Shown: positions 47,830-59,887 of the stretch, in pieces
Layout: the number at the start of each line of letters is the position of its first letter
Numbering within the stretch: the stretch's first letter is position 1
Origin: Datisca glomerata
Lineage: Eukaryota; Streptophyta; Magnoliopsida; Cucurbitales; Datiscaceae
Direction: 5' to 3'
DNA: 64,000 nucleotides
NCBI GenBank assembly: GCA_003255025.1
Contig: QANY01011365.1
Span: 620,001-684,000 of the forward strand
The notes under the pieces: model-generated
The model's input: only the letters and a program-made list of their open reading frames with translations
What the model was told of the DNA's origin: nothing
Databases searched by the model: none
Program-made: the position numbers and the translations under genes

Positions 47830-48540
47830 AACGAAAGTTTGATGTCTCGGTTTGGTCAAACTAGATTTGGTCTAAAACATTGTTCATTGCAGTATCGCAT
47901 AAAAGTATTGTGTATATGTATTTATCGCAGCACTTGCACAAGATTTTGTACGTTTTCTTTAGTATTGGTATGAGATTTTACTGTTATAAGCATCACTTTA
48001 ATTTTTTTTTTTTTTTTGTTTTTCCATTTTCTTGTACAACAAATCCAGATTGGCCCCAAAAGATTTATTTTTCACATAATAATTCTTGAAAACAAAACAT
48101 AGGAAATAATTATGTTACAAAAAAAATTGTTCATTTTTACCAACATTCTCGATCCTAACCAGAGCTCACGAGCTCACGAGAAAAAAATAATATATTATTC
48201 CAATGAACCTCAAATGGTTAGATACAATCAATTTCTGATTATCTCTAATACTAACATTAACTAGAAGAATTTATAGACCCTTCACTATACTTGTTTTGTC
48301 TTATTTCTTCCATCTTCATTTGTATAAATTTCTCCCATAACTTCTCCTTTCCTTGATTCAAGAACAAAAAAATATCAACAATTCAATATCAGAAAATACA
48401 GGGAAACGATACGACCAAAAAGACCAAAAAGAAGACGCAAAATGAAAAATAAATAAATTACGTGAACTCGCATACGAAATTTTAGAAAATAAGTCCCATT
48501 TACCTTCGATAAGCTCTAACAACATACTAAATTCCTAGCA
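47830..48540. other. Spacer between two convergent genes
   Basis: About 710 bp hold the 3' UTRs of the receptor kinase (plus) and the plastid membrane protein (minus). A run of about 18 T is at 48001-48018. No further gene is seen. Confidence 0.6.
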
Positions 48541-51500
48541 CTATGTCGAGTAGCGGCGCCGGAGGTAAAGGAATAATGCCGTGAAAGCAGCCACGGCGTA
48601 GGGAAAAATAGTCCAAATTCCCTGTATGATTAGGCCAAGTTAATCTGACCACGCATTTAATATGATGACATTATATTTAAGCAAATGAAAGTTTTGAATT
48701 CTCAGTCTAAACGCACTCTTGAGGGTCTCCTCTTCTTTGTTGCACTAACACTTCAACGTAATCAGAGTTTTGTTTCTTATAAAGAAAAGAAATCGGCATA
48801 CCACGACTGTTGCAACAGTAGCGAGGGCAAACACGGGACGCTCTCTCAGCAAGAATCCAATCCCCAACTGAACAAATAAATCAAACAGAGATCAAAAAAA
48901 TGTTTGGGAAATGTCAGTTGCTGCAACAAGAAGTGAGTTTCTAATATCGGAGCTGCATTATTATTATCTTTAAAAGTACTCAGACCTGAATTGCAAGAGT
49001 GATGAAGCCACCACAACAAACTCCAGCAAAGAAATAGTCAGGTGATATACCCTGCACCAAATACATGAATAACGGTCATTGCTTTTTGGTTGTTTCTCAT
49101 ATCCACCCGATTTCTAAGGACAGTGGTCATTCTTTTTCTTGTTTATATGGAAAAACAAATTTCTACTGTTCAGTGAGTGATCGAACATTCTCAAAAGAGG
49201 AAGACTGAAGTTGATTATACAGCACACCGAAATGACAATAAAGTTTTTAACTTGACAATTGTGAGTTCTCGATATACAAAATTCAAACTAAATGAAAAAC
49301 ATGACATGACAAAGTGTGCAGTCTAAGATACAAATGACTAAAGTAATCACTAACTAACCAGGGCTCCTGCGAGGAAAGCTGTTGGATTTCTCACTCCAAG
49401 CGAAAATCGTTCCACTGCCGATGTTAAAATTAGAATTAAAACTGTCATCAGCAACAATTATTAAAAATAATACATTTTTTTATGAATGATGTACCAGGAA
49501 TGATATATCAGGGATATAGTCTAGACGGTAAGAGTCATTTTTTAAAGAAAATTTGAATCCCGTCTAGCTAAGGAGAAATTCAGAATAAACAGGTAGGGTT
49601 TTTCAATCCCTTTAAGTAGCACAATGTAATATGTCATTTGCATATAACACAGAACAAAAACTAGAAGTTCATTCATTTAGAACATTGTGATTGTAAAAAT
49701 CTAAGTGGAGACTGTTTTTTTAGCACAGTAATTTGAAAAATAAACTTACATATTATATATAATTTCACGTACTTCTAAAAAACCGTAAGTTTGCTATAAT
49801 GTTGTAGCAATATGAAATATTTAGTTTGTTTGGTAAAAAAATTGCAAAACATTATATATAAATACAACAAATTTAAACCTGTAATAAATCTGTTCGAAAT
49901 CTAATGTACTTTACATATAACTTAATCAGTAATTTGGTACTTTATTTTGTTCTAAAATAAAATATCCATGTTATATGATTCTATACAGTTACTAAAGAAA
50001 AACATACAACTACAAATTTTTGGGAAGTTCATAAAAGTTAAGAGTTTAGTGCTTCATGTTCTTCTAGTGTGGACGTTTGGTGCACTTCATAAGCCTTTAC
50101 TCCAATCAAACTATGTTGCCCATCAGAATTGTTAAGCACCTCAACCAAAATATAGGGAAAGTTTGCATAATACTAACTCTAGATATCTTAACAGAATCGC
50201 AAACTGTTCAATTGGACTGTAATTTAGAAAACTCAGAAATCTTACCAAGACCAATTAGATTGCCATATCTTTGGACAGCGCGAGTGATGCTCAAAGCTCT
50301 CTCTTTGCCAATCCCTAACTAAATTAATCAATCAAATGTAAGCAATTAAAAAAGAAAACACTTTAACCTTATTTACAGGACAACTATTCAAAACAAACTG
50401 AAGTCTGATATATTAAATGAGTAACTTGAAGCATTTCAATGTAACTAACTTTGGAATAAACATCGTCAGATGCCCCAGATCGTCTGAAAAGCCTCCCGAG
50501 ATAAAATGGTATCATGTCACTAATGCACACTCCCCTGAATCAAAATTTAAGCTGCATATTTAGATTTACAATAACAAGGTCCAATCCAAACCAGTACAAA
50601 AGAAAAAGGTCCAAACAGACAGCCTCAATGCAAAATACTGATTTCTTTGCTGCACTCAAGAAAACAAAAACCCACTTCTATAGATCAAATAGGCAGAGAC
50701 AACTTACCAGTATACCCACAGAACTGTCAAAATTATATACGGAGCATTCCTTGAAAAAGATTCAGCAAAAGACTGCCAACTTCCATCCAGAGTCAACATC
50801 CGTGATAAAGATATGCCGACCTATATCATCCATAAGATCATTGATAAGTTTGACAAATATAAAATCATGGGGCTCTAAGTAAAGAATAATTTTTTACAAA
50901 TGGTAAGATGTTGAGTTCATTAAATAGAAGTACCAGTAAAAAGGACAGACCCAAATATTAAGTGCCTCTTCACTGATAAAGAGTCCACATCCAGCAGCCA
51001 TAAGCAACCAAAAGTATATCCATCTGCAATAAGACATATAGAGGAGATTTTTAGAGGTATCTTGAGAATGATCCTCGTGTATAAGTTCAAAATCCTAGTT
51101 GACAAGTATAACGAAATTTTTCGTAGAAGTAAAATCAAATCCGTTCGTTATATCAGTAACAGGAATGTGATGATGTTGAGACCATCTATCTATGCAATAA
51201 GTTGCAGATAAGCATTGAGAAATATTATAAGTGAGTTCGAAGGAAATCTACAGCTTTCCATATTGTTCAATGAGGACAGAACTAGAAGTATACCCAGGTG
51301 CATATTCTGGGAGTATAATTTTGTACCCAAAAGCTTTGAAAGTGAATCCGACAGGAACTGCAGCCATTTGCGAGGATGAACCATCAGGAAGAAAATGAAA
51401 CCCAAGTGATGATCCATGAGTGGGCTGCTTGAGGACAACAGAGATTACTGTGACTGTAGCAGCTACACCCAGGGCGATTGCTAATTTCACCAAAAATGAA

Positions 51501-52385
51501 TTCCCTACTCCAGATTGAATGTCCCGGTTCACGAGCACCTCATTGGTCACCTCATCTTCTCCATCAGTAACATTATTAGTGTTTGCAGCCTCATTAGTTT
51601 CTGCATCTTCATGTTGGAAGCTTCTAATCCTGTTTTACACAATATTGGATATATCACACATTTTCTCAAGAGATATAAATAGAATATAACCCTAATAATT
51701 TACATTAAGCTTAAACAATTTAGTTAGTACCATCCAAAATAGGACAACCAAAGGGAATGGGAAGCTACTGCTAGAGTTAATAAACAAAATCATGTATTAT
51801 GAAAATTGTAGCTTGTTACTGTACAAAATACAAACGAAGTAATCTAGCATTTTATCAACGTTCAAGACAAACCCAGCATCAAATTATGACATTCCAATAA
51901 AGAGCCAAATAATTTTCAATTCCAAGCAGCAATGAAAAGAAAAGAGCAGCGTGATTAACAAAAGTAAAACATCACATTTTAGAAACTATGAAGGTGTAGA
52001 TTGAAATTTATCATAGAAAGGACTTAAAATAGAAAATTTACCAAAAACAATAATGTTCACTTAGAATCAAACTATTACTCAAAAACAAATTTACCAAAAA
52101 TATTTAGCCTTGCCAGCATGCGTCATCCTTAAGTTCTAACATATCACATTGTGAATTTTTCCAGGAACCCAACACAGAAAATACGAGAGCATGAAAACCA
52201 AGCGAATCAAATTACCTGAAATTCAAGGGCCTGAAGAAACCAGAGATTGATGACGCACGTCGTGAGAACCGGCGATAGACACTGACACCGCCAGACTGCT
52301 TTACGGGTCGCCGAATGAAGCATTTGGGTACTGCTAAGGGAGGGTATAAAGAAGACCCATGAGGTAAAACAGCCATGGCAGACAT
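48541..52385 (-). CDS. Plastid-targeted multi-pass membrane protein, DedA/SNARE-associated-like
   Basis: Ten exons with unbroken phase: complement of 52216-52385, 51252-51629, 50951-51023, 50708-50820, 50450-50534, 50246-50318, 49359-49414, 48986-49051, 48802-48867, 48541-48621. They give 386 aa, ending RRRYST. The start is the first of two close in-frame ATGs (52385; second at 52376). The N-terminus is rich in Ser and Arg and poor in acidic residues, as in a chloroplast transit peptide (about 1-55). An acidic linker follows, then hydrophobic segments at about 103-123, 184-200, 228-248, 318-345 and 350-380. The part ISDMIPFYLGRLFRR ... RYGNLIGLGVERFSLGVRNPTAFLAGALG resembles the DedA pattern (GD..-Y-GR, RYG, RF-..VR..., aG). 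Function is inferred only from that likeness. A small transporter or scramblase-like role would fit, but is unproven. Confidence 0.88.
49510..49575 (+). repeat. tRNA-derived SINE fragment in an intron
   Basis: TATAGTCTAGACGGTAAG resembles an A-box and ATTTGAATCCC, about 30 bases on, a B-box. The copy lies inside the intron 49415-50245 of the minus-strand gene, in the opposite orientation to it. Confidence 0.4.
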
Positions 52386-52779
52386 TCTTTGACTGAGAGA
52401 CCGATTGTGAAAGCAAGTAAAGTAACTTGGGTGTTAATGGATCTTCTAGAAGTTGAAGATGAAGAACAAAGAAATTAAGAGGAGGCTGAGGTTCCATGTG
52501 GTTGAGTTTGAATGGATAGTGAAGGGATTAACAATGGATATACCGTGATAGTCCATCATACTCAAGAGTCGCGACTGTACAGAGAAGCTTCATGTATTTC
52601 TTGTTTTTTGTGGCCATTAATATTTTTTGTGTTTTCAAAGCACATCAAATTAGGAGTTTTTTTTAGTCATATCAAATTTGGAGATTCTTGTGAAGCGAGT
52701 TGGAATGATTTACTTTTTTCAGTTATAGCAAACATCGAAGAGAGCGTTTTACCATAAGGGAGGCAAAGGTTTTCAGGAT

Positions 52780-52860
52780 GAGTTTTTTTTTTGTTAAACT
52801 ATAAACTTTCATAAAGAATTTTACAAAATTGTATTACTTATCTAATTTTTGTTTATCTTA
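52780..52860 (+). repeat. Left terminal inverted repeat of the Mutator-like element
   Basis: Starts GAGTTTTTTTTTTG and pairs with the reverse complement of 60255-60335. The outermost two or three bases differ between the two ends. Confidence 0.75.
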
Positions 52861-53224
52861 ATTTCTGACATATATTCCCTTCATTTTTATTCTTTCACTT
52901 CCCTTCTTACATGTTAAATTTTACTTCACTCAACACTCAGCCTCCCTACTCACCTCCATTACCCTCATCTCTCCTTTTTTGTTTTTCATTTTTTCAACTT
53001 ATTCTTCGTCATTTCTTCTTCATCGTCTTCTTGCTGCGCAAGATAATAGGTTTCATCATCTTTTTCATCTTCAAGAAAAACTTTCATCGTCTTCTTCATC
53101 TTCATGGAAGGCTTACAGGTATGAGTTTTATTTTCTTCTTTCTAGAAAGCTTGAAGTTTCATGGGTTTTTCTTTGTTCGTGAACTTTCTGAGATTTTTGT
53201 TCCAACAACAACATGCAGTGTGTT

Positions 53225-53830
53225 GTTTGAAGTTCATGTAGTATACATGATGACTACAAGATGATTGTGTAGTGTACATGAGAACCACACGAGTATTACA
53301 CGATCCTCGTGTACACTTCACACAGTGTACACGATCCTCATGTACACTACACGATGATCGTGTAGTGCATCAAGAGCTTCTTCAACAGTTCGTAATGCAC
53401 TACAAGAGCATCGTGTAACATCTTGTACACTACACGAGGACTACACGATCATCGTGTAGTGTACAAGATGGCAACAAGATGACTGCGTAGTACTCGTGTA
53501 CACTACACGATGATCGTGTAGTCCTCGTACATTATACGATTACACTACACAATGATCATGTAGTCCTTATGTAGTGCACTACAAGACCATCGTGTAGTGC
53601 ACTACAAGACCATCGTGTAGTGCACTACAAGACCATCGTGTAGTGTACACGAGGACTACACGATCATGTTGTGCTCATCATATACACTACAAGATGACTA
53701 CACGATGACCGTGTAGTCCTCGTGTACACTATAAGATGATTGCATTATGATCGTGTAGTCCTCATGTACACTACATGATGGCTACACGATCATCCTGTAA
53801 TATTCAATTTCATTATATAGTCTTCTTGTA
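53225..53830. repeat. Self-complementary repeat array 1
   Basis: About 600 bp of irregular units built on ACACGATNATCGTGT joined by AGTGTAC, AGTCCTC or AAGATGG-like links. Within it a 23-bp unit (TGCACTACAAGACC followed by ATCGTGTAG) is repeated three times without change at 53575-53643. It lies just upstream of the transposase remnant. Confidence 0.85.
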
Positions 53831-53902
53831 CTGACTTCTTTCATTGATGTATATACAAATATGTCTGAAGTTTGAATTTTTATAATCTATGATGGAGATT
53901 AG

Positions 53903-55259
53903 GTGAAAAATGGTACAACATGGTCTTTTAATGGAGAGAAGACCAGGTTATTGGAGATATCAACCAACTGCACTTACCACGAGCTATCAGGTATATTGCA
54001 TGAAGAACTCCAAATAGACCCCTTAAAGTATGAAATGTCCATCAAATTTCTTTATAGAAGTCATGTCCTCTGTCTCCTGCTAAAAATTTAAATGATAGAG
54101 ATTTATAGTTCTTTGTTAAGGAGAATGAATCAGAATCATTTCGAACCCCATTATTTATAAGTACCAAGCTTAAATTTTTTCCATCTCAAAGCCGTGTTCT
54201 TGAAACCATAATGTCACAACAACCCCGGGTTCCTGAAACTACAAGGTTTTATCAGAGTTGGGTTCCTGAACCACAATGTCACAACAACCTCTACATGAAA
54301 GCATTCATCGCTTTGAGAGTGTTAATCATTTTGAAAAGAACTATCATTATGATGATGTTTTTGGTCATGACGATTGTAATGACCTTGGCGACGATAATGA
54401 TGTTTTCGAGGATGAGGATGTTTTCGACCGTGATGAAGCCATCCATGGAGATGGCCATACAATAATTTATAAAAATGAATATTTGGTCGCATTATTTTGA
54501 AAGCAGTAAAGGAATACCGTCAATCAGAATTCGATCGACTGATGACACATTTTATATATGCATTTCTGGATATCTCACAATACATGTCGGTAGAGGGAGT
54601 TAAGAGGTGGGCACGTTCCCGTTTTAATGGAAGGCGGTATAATGTAATGACTACAAACATCGCAGAACGTTTGAACGGAATTTTGAAAGAATGCTAGAAA
54701 GCTTCCCGTTGCATGCCTTATAGAACATATCTGTGACATGTTACAATGGTGATTCTATGAACGATGGACGATCACCTGTCAAGTCACCTCGCAGATGATA
54801 TATTGGGTTGAGACGAAGCTTAAAAAGAAACATTTTGCATCACGATCACTATCATTGTTTCCTTTGGACATCCACGAGTTTCGTGTCACGGGTGGGGTAG
54901 GAAAGCAGTGATAAACTTGTACCTTAAGAGTTGTACGTGCTGAGAATTTGATCTCGATCAAATTTCATGCAAGCATGCGTTGGCTGCATGTCAGTAGCGT
55001 AATATTTTCGCATACAGTATGTGTTCGATGTACTATAAAATGAGGCTCTAATTGCTGCGTATGCGGAAACAATACATCCTCTCGGAGATCAAGCGGATTG
55101 GGTCATCAGTCAGGAGGTTCAAGAAAATGTGGTATGGCCACAAAAAGAATTCCATTTAGAGGTGAGAAAGTAGTAAGAAGGAAGTGCACACATTGTGGGC
55201 AAATTGGCCACAACCGACAAACGTGTAGAAATCAAATTCCTCTCTCTCCAAGAGGATGA
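53903..55259 (+). pseudogene. Mutator-like transposase remnant (DDE core missing)
   Basis: 53903-54091 encodes WSFNGEKTRLLEIS ... GILHEELQIDPLKYEMSIKF, the N-terminal domain of plant MULE transposases. An acidic linker follows (54276-54500, frame changed). Then 54497-54697 gives KEYRQSEFDRLMTHF, RWARSRFNGRRYNVMTTNIAER, the region after the DDE domain. The junction is direct, so the catalytic domain has been removed. A decayed SWIM finger (CTC ... ISCKHALAA) follows at about 54930-54990, and the C-terminal knuckle KCTHCGQIGHNRQTC at 55181-55226, with a stop at 55257. Several stops lie between these parts. Confidence 0.85.
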
Positions 55260-55337
55260 CCAAGCCACTTAAAATACAAATACTGACCTTTATAAATTTT
55301 TAAATATTAATATAGAAAGAGACTTGTGGTTTATAAG

Positions 55338-55475
55338 TACTATCATGAAGTTTACACGATGATCGTGAAGCTATCGTGTAACCTACAAGAAGTCTACACG
55401 ATGACTGCGAAGTCATCATGTAGCCTACAAGAAGCCTACATGATGACCGTGAAGTCATCGTGTAGCCTACAAGAA
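55338..55475. repeat. Self-complementary repeat array 2
   Basis: Units such as CACGATGACTGCGAAGTCAT and ATCGTGTAGCCTACAAGAAG repeat three to four times between the two genes of the Mutator-like element, just beyond the transposase stop. Confidence 0.75.
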
Positions 55476-56344
55476 ATTGGGATATAAACATATAGTTACC
55501 AAAACCAAGCATTCAACAGCACATAAAAAAATTTGGGCATTAAAAAAACCATAAAATAAGTATAAAGAATACATTTCCAAGTAAAAGAATAAAAAATTAT
55601 TTTGGTACTACTTTTCCACGTGCAAATAACTCAATTGCAATTCGTGTTTGATATTCGGGCATTTTCTGTTGAGTTAAATCTTGGAGATTCTTCCCATATG
55701 TGAGGGGTTCGACAAACTTAAGGGAGAATACCCTACAATCAAAGTTACAAAACACATGAAATGTAAAAACATAATTAAATAATATGTATGAAATTTAAGT
55801 GCATGGTGGACTTTAACAAATATGTATATTTCACTTACTCATTCTCTTGTTATGGACACAACATGATCTCATATTTCCACTCATCATTGGGTTGAACCTC
55901 CTTTTTATTCTTATAAGTGTTCATTATTTAAAACAGACGAGGGACAATCTCCATAAAATGTTTCATTATTTCAGGATACAAGGAGCGTTGATGTGGCGTG
56001 TTCATGGAGTTATAAATATGAATACACTAGCCATTCAAATAAAGCTCCACCACAATCCAATGAATTTTGCTCACATTCATTGGAAAGATAACATATAGAA
56101 ATTGATAGATAAGAATAAATATTGATTTTTATAAATAAAAAATAGTATGCTAGATTTTTTTACAATATATGCCTTATCAGACTCTTCCCAATCCCTTCCG
56201 AAGTTCGTCTACAAGCCAAGGATTGAGTACTGGAGCATATCCTCAACCTCAATATTCTAGCCAGTGAGATCTTGCTCGAACTCTTCCACTTGGCCATAAA
56301 GATTTCCCTGTAATGTCATGGGAAACATTTTAAAGCAATAAATA

Positions 56345-56465
56345 TAGCCATGAAGTCTACACGAGGCTTTCATGGGTAGCGTGTAGACTTCATGTAGTCT
56401 ACATGAGGCCTTCATGGATAGCGTGTAGACTTCATTTCCATGAAGGTATCGTGTACACTTCATGA
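56345..56465. repeat. Self-complementary repeat array 3
   Basis: Variants of GAAGTCTACACGAGGC and TTCATGGGTAGCGTGTAGAC repeat about three times. The array lies in a non-coding gap of the Ulp1-like gene and is more diverged from the core than the others. Confidence 0.7.
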
Positions 56466-56794
56466 ATTTCAAAGACATAAAACATCTTTACTTACTTGCA
56501 TAATCAAATCACCAACAATAATTCTGATATGAGGGTTGTACTTATACAAATCCCTCCTCATGAGCTCCAAGTATGCATCGATATGCTGTAATGTACTAAA
56601 GATTACATAAGATATTTATATTTATTTTAAATACCATAATAAAAATATTATAAATAACTGGTTACATCTGACTCAAGCAATTAATAAGGTGGAGGGACTA
56701 GTTTTTGAACCAGGTAAGGTCAACGATGCAGAATCCAACTTCTACTTTTCTCGTTCATGTACAACGTATTTACATATCAAAATTAGGAGTTTTA

Positions 56795-56995
56795 TGATTG
56801 GTACACAATGGTCGTGTAACAATCGTGTAGTATACACGATGTCTGTGTATCCATAATGTAGTTTACACGATGACTACATGATGTTAGTGTATCTATCGTG
56901 TAAACTACACAATGGGTACACGATATCAATGTAACCATCATGTAGGCCACACGATGAATACAAAATCTTCGTGTATGAGAAGAATAAGTGTACAA
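56795..56995. repeat. Self-complementary repeat array 4
   Basis: About eight half-units such as CAATCGTGTAGTATACACGA, GTAGTTTACACGATGACTAC and TATCGTGTAAACTACACAAT, in a presumed intron of the Ulp1-like gene. Confidence 0.75.
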
Positions 56996-57339
56996 GAAAA
57001 TTACAGAACTTACTTTGCCCTTGGGGAGGTGAATTAAGCTTTAAAACGGGTTTCATCTTCTGAAGATACATCACCAAATGTGAAAAGGTTTGAAGTACGT
57101 TATGGCGACGACTTTCTAATCAGTGTTTTTTATTCACTGCTTCTTCTTTTCATCTTGTTCTGTTATCCAACTAGGTGACTCTAGGACCCAAGATCTTTTT
57201 ATCTTCCTCTTACCATGATCACCAAGGTAAATGAGATATTCTTCTTCTACATCGTTGGACTTCTCCATTGACCTAACCAAATCCTTCAAGTCCGATATTA
57301 TCGACGCAACAATAACTTCTTCCTTTTTTATGTCTTCTT

Positions 57340-57730
57340 CTTTTTCAGCTTCTTCTTATTCTTTATTTATTTTTCTTCTTCTTTATTTATTTTTCTTCTA
57401 TTTTTTCATTTTTTTCCTTTTCTTTTATTTTTTCTTATTTTTTTCTTACTTCTTCTTCTTTCTCATTCTCTATTTTTTCAAACTTTTTCTTTTCTTTCTT
57501 ATCTTCTTATCCTTCTTTTTCTTCTTTCTCATTCTCTATTTTTTCTTCTTTTTCTTCTTTCTCTTCTTGTCCGTCTTTTTCTTCTTGTTGTTCTCTTATT
57601 CTCTTTCTTCTCTCTCTTTTTTTTCTCCCACTATCTTTTCTAACTCTTCATCCTCGTTTTCTCTCTCTTTCTTTTTCCTCTTCTTCTTTCTTTGTCTCCA
57701 TCTCCTCCACTATCTTTTCCTTTTCTTCTT
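57340..57730. repeat. TTCTTC-type simple repeat within the Ulp1-like gene
   Basis: Long runs of TTCTTT and TTCTTC on the plus strand encode Glu/Lys-rich sequence on the minus strand, as in the charged middle of DUF1985 proteins. The plus-strand open frame here is Phe/Leu-rich and spurious. Confidence 0.65.
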
Positions 57731-58094
57731 CTCCCCCTTCCTCCCAGTCAACAGTCATCATCATGGCAGATCGATGATAGAATGAGTAATCATCTGTCCG
57801 TGATGTTACCAGATGCTCCATCAAAATCTTGATTTGGAAAATTGCAAAGGAAATGTCTAATTGCATGGACACAAACTTCTTGTCCATTGAAGTGATCTTT
57901 TACTCTATTCCAATCAAACATTTCCTCATCCAATCCCCATTCTTCTTCTTCTCCTCTGTCTTTTCAATGCCCTCCTCCTCGAATCTCTTCCTTTTCTTCT
58001 TCTTCTCCACATCATCTTCATTTTCTACCCATGGTAAGGATAAATGAGGTGTCAACTGAAAAGACATATAATATAAATTAGACAAACCAGTTAA

Positions 58095-58355
58095 AGGATG
58101 AGTATACGATGGTCGTGTACCTATCATGAAGTCTACATGATGGTTACATTAACCTCATGTAGGCTACATGATGGTTACACTAACCTTGTGTACCTATCGT
58201 GTAGTCCACATGATGGGTACACGGTGATCGTGTAACTATCTTGTAGAGTACATGATGATTACACTGATCTCGTCTAGTCATCATGAAGTTTACATGATGG
58301 TTACACTGATCTCGTGTACCTATCGTGTAGTCCACACGATGCCCGTGTACAAGAA
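58095..58355. repeat. Self-complementary repeat array 5
   Basis: Units such as GGGTACACGGTGATCGTGTA, ACCTATCGTGTAGTCCACAC and TGATGGTTACACTGATCTCG repeat across about 260 bp between the charged middle and the DUF1985 exons. Confidence 0.8.
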
Positions 58356-59504
58356 GAAGAATGGTACAAAATGATTTTGAGCACACATTCTCTATGGCTA
58401 CTGACTCTAGTAACTTGTTTCTTCTTCCTCCTAAATATGGATCAAGGAAAGAACTGTCAAGTAAAAATGAAAATAATATAAATTAGTATATGTGCAAGTA
58501 ATATAAATTAAGTTATCAACATGATTCACAACTTACATTCTCCTTCGAATTTTTTTGGAGATTCTCAACCGGTACCATAGTGGTCGGACACCACTTGAAA
58601 ATCCTTGATACCTTGGTCGAAACCTAATTACCGTACAAACTACCCGCCAGGGGGATATATTCAAATACCCATGTCTATTTAAACAAAAGAGAGTAATTCA
58701 ATATTCAGCACATAAATAAATTAAAACATCACTACATAGAATTAAATAAAAATTACCTGGAAAGCAAAAGGACATCCATTGAATGAATATCCATGAACAG
58801 CAGCGGGGATTTCTACATTTTTTTCCTTGATCTTCAAGATTATCGAAAACATCATTTGTATTCTTCACAGATAATAATGATTTTATTGTTCTGGAGACAG
58901 AGAGCTCCCCCAGGATATTGGTTGGACGTTTCAACATCGTGAACCAAAACCATCCATTTCCTCTCAATTTGGGTTGGACTCTCCTTCCCCAACAAAAATG
59001 CTCTTGTAAGTAAAAAGAGTGACCTTGAAAGCAACAAAATTTACCTTATATTCGCTGTTTCTAAACTTCTCCTCCAAATCAACCATGGTTATTCCATGGG
59101 TTTTGGCAAAGTACAGATTAGAGAGTCTGTTGGGGTCACGAGTCTTCTTCTCATCCCAGGCTTCACCGAACTTCAGCCCAGTCATCAACGAGAACTCTTT
59201 TTTGGAGAAGCAAAGTGATTCCTCATTGACAAGAAACCAGATTTCCTCCTCTGATGGATTGACGTTCACATATTCATCCTCTCTGGCCAGCATCTGGTGG
59301 CAGTTAGTGGCTTAAAACTTCATGGATGAAGATCCAATAGATGGCCAAAGCATGTCTCCCTAAATAGGAATAGTTGAGTCACTGCCAGCTTCTTCGTGAT
59401 AACCTCTTTGGGAATTCAGGTAACGTCATTGACATATCATAGTTACATCATTAATGAAGCCATAACCTATAGGAAATTCAAGGCAGACATAAGGTCAGAG
59501 AATA

Positions 59505-59885
59505 AAAGTATACACGATGATCGTGTAGACTACATGATAATCGTGAAGACATTGTGTAAACTAAATGATGGGTACATGATGAACGTGCAACCATCGTGTA
59601 GTGTACACGAAGGGTATACGATAATCGTGTACCCATCGTGTAGTGTATATGATGTATTACACGATGACCATGTAGTCTTTCTGTACACTACACGATGGGT
59701 ACACGATCATCGTGTACCCATCGTTAAGTATACATGATGGGGTATAATACTATTGTGTAGTCCTCCTGTACACAATATAATGGGATACATGACGTATAGT
59801 GTACAAGATGACCACACGATCTCTTTGAAGATGACAGTGTAATCATCTTGTACACTATGAGTTAACTACACAACGAACGTGTGGT
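59505..59885. repeat. Self-complementary repeat array 6
   Basis: Dense units including TACACGATGATCGTGTAG and GTACACGATCATCGTGTAC, each palindromic except for one central base pair. The array lies beyond the 5' end of the DUF1985 frame, near the right end of the element. Confidence 0.85.
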
Positions 59886-59887
59886 CA

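Larger units (their letters stand above)
55597..59440 (-). pseudogene. DUF1985 / Ulp1-like C48 peptidase gene of the Mutator-like element
   Basis: Minus strand. The N-terminal DUF1985 domain is at about 59420-58520: KKLAVTQLFLFRETCFGHLL, EEIWFLVNEESLCFSKKEF, SLMTGLKFGEAWDEKK, then across a GT-AG intron (58756-58686) IPAAVHGYSFNGCPFAFQ joined to TWVFEYIPLAG. A Glu/Lys-rich, coiled-coil-like middle lies at 58050-57230. The C-terminal Ulp1 domain has HIDAYLELMRRDLYKYNP (about 56600), FPMNVSKIHWIVVELYL with the catalytic His (about 56060), IYNSM where the family has the catalytic Asp, and a DCRVFSLKFVEPL segment with the candidate Cys at 55735-55737. It ends ELFARGKVVPK at 55597. In-frame stops after HWIVVELYLNG and in DUF1985 suggest loss of function. 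Exact exons are uncertain. Confidence 0.78.

Noticed and set aside
50514..50882. Plus-strand 122-aa frame within the plastid-protein gene
   Set aside because: Antisense to exons 4 and 5 and their intron; Lys/Thr-rich with no family.
53225..53830. A CRISPR array, because of regularly recurring palindromic words
   Set aside because: Plant nuclear context, no constant spacer length, variable units and no cas genes; it is a minisatellite-like array in a transposon.
57231..57785. Plus-strand 184-aa Phe/Leu-rich open frame
   Set aside because: It is the antisense of the Glu/Lys-rich middle of the DUF1985 gene and consists of TTCTTC-type simple repeat.
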